Below, one piece after another: positions 56,806 through 64,000 of a stretch of DNA of 64,000 nucleotides. Made by a program: the position numbers and the translations under genes. Positions within the stretch are counted from its first letter, which is position 1; each line of letters opens with the position of its first letter. The DNA comes from Burkholderiales bacterium (GTDB lineage Bacteria > Pseudomonadota > Gammaproteobacteria > Burkholderiales > Casimicrobiaceae). The stretch spans positions 16,533 to 80,532 of the forward strand of contig CAJPFI010000026.1 in the NCBI GenBank assembly GCA_905339295.1, written 5' to 3'. The notes beneath the pieces are model-generated. The model was not told where the DNA came from and did no database searches. It worked only from the letters and a program-made list of their open reading frames with translations.

Positions 56806-57597
56806 ATGGATGCGAAGCGTTCGATTTCGCTGGCAGCGATGGCCTTGTGCGCTGCCGCAGCGTCGGCGGGCGAGGCCGAGTCCGGCTGCCGCGCGGAGAG
56901 CGGCGCGACGACGCTGCCCCTGGTCGAGCTTTACACGTCGGAAGGCTGCAACAGCTGCCCGCCGGCCGACCGCTGGCTCGCGGAGACGTTCGCGCCGTCC
57001 GGCCGGGTGCAGGCGGTCGCGCTCGCGTTCCACGTCGACTACTGGGACCGGCTGGGCTGGCCCGATCGCTTCGCGCGCGCCGAGTGGTCGGCGCGGCAGG
57101 AGGCGATCGCGCGCACCGGCGGCGGTACGGTCGTCTACACGCCGCAGGTCGTGCTGCAGGGCCGCGACTTCCCGACGTGGCGCAGCACGAATGCGGCGCG
57201 CGAGCTCGCGCGCGCGGCCTCGCGGCCGCCACGGGCGTCGGTCGACGTCGGCGCGCGCGTCGACGGCCGGCGCGTCGTCGTGGCCGCCTCGGCGCGGGTG
57301 CCCGCCACCGCGGATCGCGCGGGCGCGCGGCTCGTCGTCGCGTACGCGGACAGCGGGCATGTCACCGGCGTGAAGCGCGGCGAGAACGCCGGCGTCACGC
57401 TGACGCACGACCACGTGGTGCGCGCGCTTGCGACGAGCGGCGTCGCGGACGCGAGCGGCGCGCTGCGCGCCGAGGTGTCGTTCTCTCGCCCGGCAGACGC
57501 GGGAGCCCATCCGCGGGTCGTCGCCTTCGTCGAGCGCGGCGACGCGCGCGAGATCCTGCAGTCGGTCGCGCTGCCGCTCGAGCGGTGCGGCACCTGA
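56806..57597 (+). CDS. DUF1223 thioredoxin-like exported protein
   Basis: 263 residues. Short signal peptide (ISLAAMALCAAAASAGEA), then the DUF1223 core beginning LVELYTSEGCNSCPPADRWL with a CxxC (Cys48, Cys51), FHVDYWDRLGWPDRFA and YTPQVVLQGRDF. The fold is thioredoxin-like; members are periplasmic, of unknown reaction, probably redox. The ATG at 56806 puts the signal at the N-terminus; an ATG at 56758 would add 16 residues. TACGAT near 56738 may be a -10 box. Confidence 0.85.
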   Translation: MDAKRSISLAAMALCAAAASAGEAESGCRAESGATTLPLVELYTSEGCNSCPPADRWLAETFAPSGRVQAVALAFHVDYWDRLGWPDRFARAEWSARQEAIARTGGGTVVYTPQVVLQGRDFPTWRSTNAARELARAASRPPRASVDVGARVDGRRVVVAASARVPATADRAGARLVVAYADSGHVTGVKRGENAGVTLTHDHVVRALATSGVADASGALRAEVSFSRPADAGAHPRVVAFVERGDAREILQSVALPLERCGT

Positions 57598-57609
57598 TGG
57601 AATGAGTGC

Positions 57610-57690
57610 GTCGGGCTGACGCCCGCCCCACAGCGGTTGTGGGCCGGGCTTCAGCCCGACATGTTGTGCGCCGGGCTTCAGCCCGACATG
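57610..57690. repeat. REP-like cluster: one inverted and two direct copies
   Basis: Two tandem 27-base units (57637-57663, 57664-57690) differ at one base and each holds the palindrome CGGGCTTCAGCCCG. A third copy in opposite orientation (57610-57627, GTCGGGCTGACGCCCGCC) lies before them. Situated between the DUF1223 and fba stops, which are convergent. Confidence 0.85.
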
Positions 57691-57703
57691 CTGCGGCGCT
57701 CGA

Positions 57704-58768
57704 CTAGTTGACGATCTGCCGCAACTCGCCGGACTTGTACCTCGACGCGATCTTGTCGAGCGGCACCGGCTTGATCTTCGAGCCCATGCCCGCGCAGCCG
57801 AACTGCTCGTAGCGCTGCTTGCAGATCGCCTTCGCGGCTTCTCGCGCCGGCTTGAGGTAGTCGCGCGGATCGAACGCCGACGGCTTCTCGCGCAGGAACT
57901 TGCGGACCGCCGCGGTCATCGCGAGCCGGATATCGGTGTCGATGTTGATCTTGCGCACGCCGTGCTTGATCCCTTCCTGGATCTCCTCCACCGGCACGCC
58001 GTAGGTCTCCTTCATCTCGCCGCCGTTCGCACGGATGATCGCGAGCAGGTCCTGCGGCACCGAGGAGCTGCCGTGCATCACCAGGTGGGTGTTCGGAATG
58101 CGCGCGTGGATCGCCTTGATGCGGTCGATCGCGAGGATGTCCCCGGTGGGCTTGCGCGAGAACTTGTAGGCGCCGTGCGAGGTGCCGATCGCGATCGCGA
58201 GCGCGTCCAGCTGCGTGCGCTTGACGAAGTCGGCGGCCTGGTCGGGATCGGTGAGAAGCATCTCGCGCGTCATCGTGCCTTCGGCGCCGTGACCGTCCTC
58301 CTTGTCGCCGCGCATCGTCTCGAGCGAGCCGAGGCAGCCGAGTTCGCCCTCGACCGTGACGCCGGTCGCGTGCGCCAGGTCGACGACCTTGCGCGTGACG
58401 TCGAGGTTGTAGTCGTAGCTCGCGATCGACTTGCCGTCGGCCTGCAGCGAGCCGTCCATCATCACGCTGGTGAAGCCGAGCCGGATCGCGGAGGCGCACA
58501 CGTCCGGCGACTGGCCGTGGTCCTGGTGCATGACGACCGGGATCGCCGGGTAGCTCTCGACGGCCGCCTCGATCAGGTGCCGCAGGAAGATCTCGCCGGC
58601 GTACTTCCTCGCGCCGGCTGACGCCTGCATGATCACGGGACTGTCGGTCTCGGCGGCGGCGGCCATGATCGCCTGCACCTGCTCGAGGTTGTTGACGTTG
58701 AAGGCCGGCAGGCCGTAGCCGTGGTCGGCGGCGTGGTCGAGCAACTGGCGCATCGAGACGAGAGGCAT
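57704..58768 (-). CDS. fba: Class II fructose-bisphosphate aldolase
   Basis: 354 residues. [30 protein letters not shown], the zinc-binding [28 protein letters not shown] and [13 protein letters not shown] identify the metal-dependent class II aldolase. Cleaves fructose 1,6-bisphosphate (or sedoheptulose bisphosphate in Calvin-type variants). Last gene of the tkt-gap-pgk-pyk-fba block. TAGAAT on the minus strand at 58805-58810 suggests its own promoter. Confidence 0.97.
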   Translation of the reverse strand: MPLVSMRQLLDHAADHGYGLPAFNVNNLEQVQAIMAAAAETDSPVIMQASAGARKYAGEIFLRHLIEAAVESYPAIPVVMHQDHGQSPDVCASAIRLGFTSVMMDGSLQADGKSIASYDYNLDVTRKVVDLAHATGVTVEGELGCLGSLETMRGDKEDGHGAEGTMTREMLLTDPDQAADFVKRTQLDALAIAIGTSHGAYKFSRKPTGDILAIDRIKAIHARIPNTHLVMHGSSSVPQDLLAIIRANGGEMKETYGVPVEEIQEGIKHGVRKINIDTDIRLAMTAAVRKFLREKPSAFDPRDYLKPAREAAKAICKQRYEQFGCAGMGSKIKPVPLDKIASRYKSGELRQIVN

Positions 58769-58804
58769 GGTGAAGCTCCGCTGGGGAATGGCAGGACGTC
58801 TGCC

Positions 58805-58810
58805 ATTCTA
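58805..58810 (-). promoter_or_regulatory. Possible -10 box of fba
   Basis: TAGAAT read on the minus strand, about 37 bases before the ATG; no recognisable -35. Confidence 0.35.
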
Positions 58811-58944
58811 GCGCTCCGCGGTCGGGCGGGCGTGCGTGGCGCGATCCGACCGTCCCGGGAGCCCCGGCGAGGCCGCCCGACCGCGATGCGCTCCCGCCCG
58901 GGCGATCGCGGCGACGACGCGCGCGCGAGGGGCCGCCGGCACCG

Positions 58945-60378
58945 TCAGGACCGGTGCTCGCCGACCCTGATGATCGTCATCGCGTTGGTGCCGCCGGACT
59001 TGCCCATCGGCTCGCCGATCGTGAGCACGATCAGATCGCCGCGCTGCACCTGCCCGCGCTCGACCAGCAGGTTCTCGGCGGCCAGCAGCACGGCTTCCCG
59101 GTCCGCGACCTGCTCGAGGTAGAGCGTACGGACGTTGCGGAACAGCGCCATCTTGCGCTGCGACGCGACCTCGGGCGTCAGCGCGTAGATCGGGCATCCG
59201 GCGTAGTGGCGCGACATCCACAGCGCCGTCGAGCCGGACTGCGTGAGGGACGCGATGGCCTTCGCGCGCAGGTGGAACGCGGTGAAAAGCGTCGCCATCG
59301 CGATCGACTGGTCGATGCGCGTGAACGTGCGGTTCATGAAGTCCCGGTCGAGCACGACCGGGTCGCTCTTCTCGGCCTCGACGCAGATCTGCGCCATCGC
59401 CTCGACGGTCTCGATCGGGTACTTGCCCGCGGCGGTCTCCGCGGAGAGCATCACGGCGTCCGTGCCGTCGAGCACGGCGTTCGCGACGTCCGACACCTCG
59501 GCGCGCGTCGGCACCGGGTTGTGGATCATCGACTCCATCATCTGCGTCGCCGTGATCGTGAGCTTGTTGCGCTCGCGCGCGAGCCGGATCATCCGCTTCT
59601 GCAGGCCCGGCACGGCCGCGTTCCCGACCTCGACGGCGAGGTCGCCCCGCGCGACCATGATGCCGTCGGACGCCTCGATGATCTCGTCGAGCGCGCCGAT
59701 CGCCTCGGCACGCTCGATCTTCGCGATGAGCATCGCGTGCCCGTTCGCGGCGCGCAGGAGTTGCCGCGCCATGTACATGTCCTCCTTGCACTTCGGGAAC
59801 GACACCGCGACGTAGTCGGCCTCGAGCCGCGCCGCCGTCTTCATGTCGTCCATGTCCTTGGCGGTGAGCGCCGGCGCCGTGAGACCGCCCCCGAGGCGGT
59901 TGATGCCCTTGTTGTTCGACAGCGTGCCGCCCATCTCGACGCGCGTGAATATGCGCGTGCCCTCGACGCGCTCGACCCTGAGTCGGATCAGTCCGTCGTC
60001 GAGCAGCAGGATCGCGCCCGGCGCCACGTCGCGCGGCAACGCCTTGTAGTCGAGGCCGACGCCGTCCGCATCGCCTATCTCGCGCTCGGCGTCGAGCACG
60101 AACGCAGCGCCCTGCGCGAGCGTCGCGCGGCCGTCGGCGAACCTGCCGATGCGGATCTTCGGACCCTGCAGGTCCGCCATGACGGCGACCTCGCGCCCGA
60201 GCGCCTTCGCGGCCGCGCGCACCATCGTGGCGCGCGCGACGTGGTCGGACGCATGCCCGTGCGAGAAGTTGAGACGGACGACGTCGACGCCGGCGGCAAG
60301 CATCCGCGACAGCGTGGCAGGCTCGGCGGACGCCGGGCCGAGCGTGGCGACGATCTTGGTGGCGCGCTGCATCTCCAT
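58945..60378 (-). CDS. pyk: Pyruvate kinase
   Basis: 477 residues. QRATKIVATLGPAS start, LNFSHG, ADLQGPKIRIG, catalytic Lys region VSFPKCKEDM, metal-binding AKIERAEAI, MVARGDLAVEVG and TATQMMESMI are all present, with the C-terminal allosteric domain to RVGEHRS. Converts PEP and ADP to pyruvate and ATP. Two in-frame ATGs (60378 and 60372) fit equally; the upstream bases give a weak AAGAAG site. Spaced 169 bases from pgk by a structured GC-rich spacer. Confidence 0.97.
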   Translation of the reverse strand: MEMQRATKIVATLGPASAEPATLSRMLAAGVDVVRLNFSHGHASDHVARATMVRAAAKALGREVAVMADLQGPKIRIGRFADGRATLAQGAAFVLDAEREIGDADGVGLDYKALPRDVAPGAILLLDDGLIRLRVERVEGTRIFTRVEMGGTLSNNKGINRLGGGLTAPALTAKDMDDMKTAARLEADYVAVSFPKCKEDMYMARQLLRAANGHAMLIAKIERAEAIGALDEIIEASDGIMVARGDLAVEVGNAAVPGLQKRMIRLARERNKLTITATQMMESMIHNPVPTRAEVSDVANAVLDGTDAVMLSAETAAGKYPIETVEAMAQICVEAEKSDPVVLDRDFMNRTFTRIDQSIAMATLFTAFHLRAKAIASLTQSGSTALWMSRHYAGCPIYALTPEVASQRKMALFRNVRTLYLEQVADREAVLLAAENLLVERGQVQRGDLIVLTIGEPMGKSGGTNAMTIIRVGEHRS

Positions 60379-60547
60379 TCTTCTTGTTGGGGGGGCGGGC
60401 GGAAACGCGCGGCCCGCGCGACGGGGCGCGCGGGCTTGTCGCGATGTTACGGGAAATCGGGCCGGGGGATACGGGGTCGGGGACGGTTCGCGAGGATGGC
60501 GATGCCGGAGTCGGAGGGCTCCGGCCCGCGAACATCGTCCCGGACCC
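60379..60547 (-). other. pgk-pyk spacer with nested hairpins
   Basis: Outer stem GTTCGCG (60486-60492) / CGCGAAC (60527-60533) encloses CCGGAG (60505-60510) / CTCCGG (60519-60524). No U-tract and no gene seen. Confidence 0.45.
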
Positions 60548-61729
<1,182 letters not shown>

Positions 61730-61849
61730 GGCGCTCGATGGGTGGAAGGGACGGAAGTCGCCCGGCCTTCGGGCAGGCAGGCGTCCGCGGCGTGCCCGGG
61801 CTCCGTGTCGCCCGGGCGCCGGCCGGCGGGGTCGCGCGCTCCGCGGCCG

Positions 61850-62863
61850 CTACTTCGCATGCATCAGCGCGACGGTCGTGTCGAGCATCCGGTTGGAGAA
61901 TCCCCACTCGTTGTCGTACCAGGCGGAGACCTTCACGAGCCGGCCGGACACCTTGGTGAGCGTCGCGTCGAACGTCGACGACGCCGGATCGTGGTTGAAG
62001 TCGACCGACACGAGCGGCGCCTTGTTGTAGTTGAGGATGCCCTTGAGCGCGGCCGACTCGGACGCCGCCTTCATGATCGCGTTGACCTCGTCGACCGTCG
62101 TGTCGCGCGCGGCGACGAACGACAGGTCGACGATCGACACGTTGATGGTCGGCACGCGGATCGCGTAGCCGTCGAGCTTTCCGTTCAGCTCCGGCAGCAC
62201 GAGGCCGACCGCGGCGGCGGCGCCGGTCTTGGTCGGGATCATGCTCATCGTCGCGGATCGCGCACGGCGCAGGTCCTCGTGGTAGACGTCGGTGAGCACC
62301 TGGTCGTTCGTGTACGCGTGGATGGTCGTCATCAGGCCGCTGACGAGGCCGATGCCGTCGTGCAGCGGCTTGACCAGCGGCGCGAGGCAGTTGGTCGTGC
62401 ACGACGCGTTGCTGATCACCGTGTGCGACGCCTTCAGCGTCCCGTGGTTGACGCCGTAGACGACGGTCGCGTCGACGTCCTTGCCCCCGGGCGCCGAGAT
62501 GATCACCTTCTTCGCGCCGCCCCTGAGATGCGCCGACGCCTTCTCCTTCGTCGTGAAGAAGCCGGTGCACTCGAGCACGACGTCCACGCCGAGCGTGCCC
62601 CACGGCAGCTGTGCCGGGTCGCGCTGCGCGAACACCTTGATGCGGTCCCCGTTCACGACCATCGAGTCGCCGTCGACCTCGACCTTGCCCGGGAACTTGC
62701 CGTGCGCGGTGTCGTAGCGCGTCAGGTGCGCGTTCGTCTCCGGGCTGCCAAGGTCGTTGACCGCGACGATCGCGAGGTCGTGCTCCTTTCCGCCCTCGTA
62801 GTGCGCGCGCAGGATGTTGCGCCCGATGCGTCCGTAACCGTTGATCGCCACCTTGATCGTCAT
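61850..62863 (-). CDS. gap: Glyceraldehyde-3-phosphate dehydrogenase
   Basis: 337 residues. NAD-binding [18 protein letters not shown], catalytic Cys155 in [23 protein letters not shown], and [13 protein letters not shown]. Lys-Asn in VNDLGSP around residue 38 (not Asp-Arg) leaves cofactor preference open. GGGAGACGGTG precedes the ATG. Glycolytic or gluconeogenic enzyme, upstream of pgk. Confidence 0.97.
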   Translation of the reverse strand: MTIKVAINGYGRIGRNILRAHYEGGKEHDLAIVAVNDLGSPETNAHLTRYDTAHGKFPGKVEVDGDSMVVNGDRIKVFAQRDPAQLPWGTLGVDVVLECTGFFTTKEKASAHLRGGAKKVIISAPGGKDVDATVVYGVNHGTLKASHTVISNASCTTNCLAPLVKPLHDGIGLVSGLMTTIHAYTNDQVLTDVYHEDLRRARSATMSMIPTKTGAAAAVGLVLPELNGKLDGYAIRVPTINVSIVDLSFVAARDTTVDEVNAIMKAASESAALKGILNYNKAPLVSVDFNHDPASSTFDATLTKVSGRLVKVSAWYDNEWGFSNRMLDTTVALMHAK

Positions 62864-62902
62864 CACCGTCTCCCGGGGAGGGTTGGTTCGAAGAAAACGT
62901 TC

Positions 62903-62908
62903 ATTATC
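62903..62908 (-). promoter_or_regulatory. Possible -10 box of gap
   Basis: GATAAT read on the minus strand, about 40 bases before the ATG, in an AT-richer pocket; no clear -35. Confidence 0.4.
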
Positions 62909-62916
62909 GCCGCGCC

Positions 62917-63474
62917 TCAGTGCAGCGACCTGATGCCGGCCCGTTCGACGAGCGAGGGCAGGTCGAGCCAGCGGTAACCGGCCTCGACCAGCGGCGCCCC
63001 GTCCCATTCGAACGGCTGCTCGATCACGAGATCCGCGCCGAGCGCCTCGAGGAAGCGGCGCGCGGGGGCGATCCCCGCGAGCGTCCACGCGATCATGCCG
63101 GCCGCGCCGTGCGCCGCGCGCTCCGAGGCGACAGTACCGACGAGGCGACGGCCCAATCCGCGGCGCTGGACCTCGCGCGCCAGATAGATCGCGGTCAGCT
63201 CGGCGTCGCAGCCGTGCCTGGGCTCGACCAGGACGTTGCCCGCCGCGAACCCGAGGACGCCCGCATCGCCCTCGGCCACGAACACGCTCGCGCGCTCGCC
63301 GGGCGCGGCGAGCGCGCGCTGCCAAAGCGGCAGGCTCGCCTCGACGCTCATCGCGTCCAGCGACGCCTGCGGCACGAACCCCTTGTAGCTCTGGCGCCAG
63401 GCCTCGATGCGCAGGCGCGCGAGCGACCCGGCGTCGGCCGTCGTTGCCCTGCGGATCGTGATGCCGCCGATCAC
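62917..63474 (-). CDS. GNAT-family N-acetyltransferase
   Basis: 185 residues from a GTG start preceded by GAGGAG with five-base spacing. [31 protein letters not shown] begins the GNAT fold, [25 protein letters not shown] is the acetyl-CoA motif A (RRGLGRR) and the C-terminal [13 protein letters not shown] strand follows. Substrate unknown. Inserted between tkt and gap on the same strand. Confidence 0.83.
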   Translation of the reverse strand: MIGGITIRRATTADAGSLARLRIEAWRQSYKGFVPQASLDAMSVEASLPLWQRALAAPGERASVFVAEGDAGVLGFAAGNVLVEPRHGCDAELTAIYLAREVQRRGLGRRLVGTVASERAAHGAAGMIAWTLAGIAPARRFLEALGADLVIEQPFEWDGAPLVEAGYRWLDLPSLVERAGIRSLH

Positions 63475-63744
63475 GGTCTCCTCGCCCTTGCGTGCCGCTC
63501 CGCGGCTTCGCGCAGCCCGACCGCAACGAAGGGGCACCGCGCGCGTGGCGCGTCGGAATGGCCGCTCGTCGACGCTCCGAGCATTAGGCGTGACTTGGCG
63601 CGAGCCGGTCTATAACCGTGGCGGGTAAGCCCCCATTACCCGGATGGGGAGCTTGCGTGATCCCGACGGCGGCGCGGCGCGTTTCGCCGGCCACGCGCCG
63701 AAGGGCGGACCGCACGCGTTGCCGGTTCTCCCGGGTGCGGCCCA
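63475..63744. other. tkt-GNAT intergenic region
   Basis: 270 bases without a gene. A hairpin CGGGTAA (63622-63628) / TTACCCG (63636-63642) with a seven-base loop lies in its centre, next to CTATAACC (63610-63617). No U-tract. Confidence 0.45.
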
Positions 63745-64000
63745 TCACGTGTGCTCGACCCGCCGCAGCGCGTCGGCGACGCGCTCGGCGGTGAGTGCGA
63801 AGTGCCTGAACAGGGCGGCTGCGGGGGCGGACTCGCCGAAGGTGTCGATGCCTACGACCGCGGCGCGCGGGTCGTCGGCGGCGCCGACGTACTTGCGCCA
63901 TCCGTCGGTGACGCCGGCCTCGACGGCGACGCGCGGCACGCCGGGCGGCAGCACGCGGGCGCGGTACGCCGCGTCCTGGCGGTCGAACGCCTGGGTGCAG
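63745..64000 (-). CDS. tkt: Transketolase, C-terminal end (5' part outside window)
   Basis: The last 84 codons are visible and open to the window edge. AFDRQDAAYRARVLPPGVPRVAVEAG and AVVGIDTFGESAPAAALFRHF are the conserved C-terminal domain of transketolase. Thiamine-diphosphate and catalytic parts lie outside. Gene order tkt-gap-pgk-pyk-fba supports the call. Confidence 0.93.
   Translation of the reverse strand, partial: CTQAFDRQDAAYRARVLPPGVPRVAVEAGVTDGWRKYVGAADDPRAAVVGIDTFGESAPAAALFRHFALTAERVADALRRVEHT

Noticed and set aside
57637..57690. Tandem 27-base repeat as a CRISPR array
   Set aside because: Only two copies, no spacer between them, and internal palindromes typical of REP elements.

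Overview
High-GC DNA (roughly 70 % by eye) from a betaproteobacterium or close relative. The assignment rests on gene order typical of that group: yqgE-ruvX-pyrR-pyrB-pyrC', then polA facing a LOG-family gene followed by a DUF2782 gene, thrB and a membrane gene, groES-groEL behind a perfect CIRCE operator, and tkt-gap-pgk-pyk-fba. No rRNA, tRNA, CRISPR array, integrase or insertion sequence was found. The window is dense chromosomal backbone with small accessory islands.

Layout. 1-7054: a type-IV-pilus-type hybrid CheA kinase (5' end outside the window), an alpha/beta hydrolase and an EF-G-like GTPase with altered switch motifs. 7060-12141: galE, a Tat-exported Thr/Pro-repeat membrane-anchored protein, and a 1129-residue protein joining two GT-A domains, a GT25-like segment and a methyltransferase-like domain; this is the best candidate for an undescribed surface-modification system. 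12264-16307: an ArsR/SRPBCC pair behind a promoter that predicts a leaderless mRNA, and a soluble four-GAF histidine kinase. 16308-22418: BON protein and photolyase, divergent from the pyrimidine operon, whose last gene is a dihydroorotase homologue lacking most metal ligands. 22504-30301: Tat-exported dienelactone hydrolase, CysN-CysC-like fusion without CysD, a carboxymuconolactone-decarboxylase-like gene coupled to yggX, argA and uvrD.

30308-38796: a minus-strand run (LOG, DUF2782, thrB, membrane protein, SulP transporter) head to head with polA, which is followed by a GT2-like gene. 38891-43784: membrane protein, DedA-rhodanese fusion, GNAT, groES-groL. 44091-49753: dipeptide ABC transporter in the order dppB-C-D-F-A, ended by a strong terminator. 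50238-55331: sulfite/nitrite reductase with two complete siroheme/4Fe-4S cysteine sets and a HEPN-like tail, a GntR/FCD pseudogene remnant, a DUF2726 protein and a P5C-dehydrogenase-like enzyme. 55433-57690: threonine-dehydratase-like enzyme, GlsB-type membrane protein, DUF1223 protein and a REP-like repeat cluster. 57704-64000: the glycolytic/Calvin gene block, with a GNAT gene between tkt and gap.

Working together: the pyr genes form one overlapping operon for the first committed step of pyrimidine synthesis and its regulation; dppBCDFA is a complete peptide importer; tkt/gap/pgk/pyk/fba cover lower glycolysis and pentose exchange; galE could feed UDP-galactose to the adjacent glycosyltransferase. 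Sulfur functions (SulP, CysNC-like, reductase) are scattered rather than clustered.
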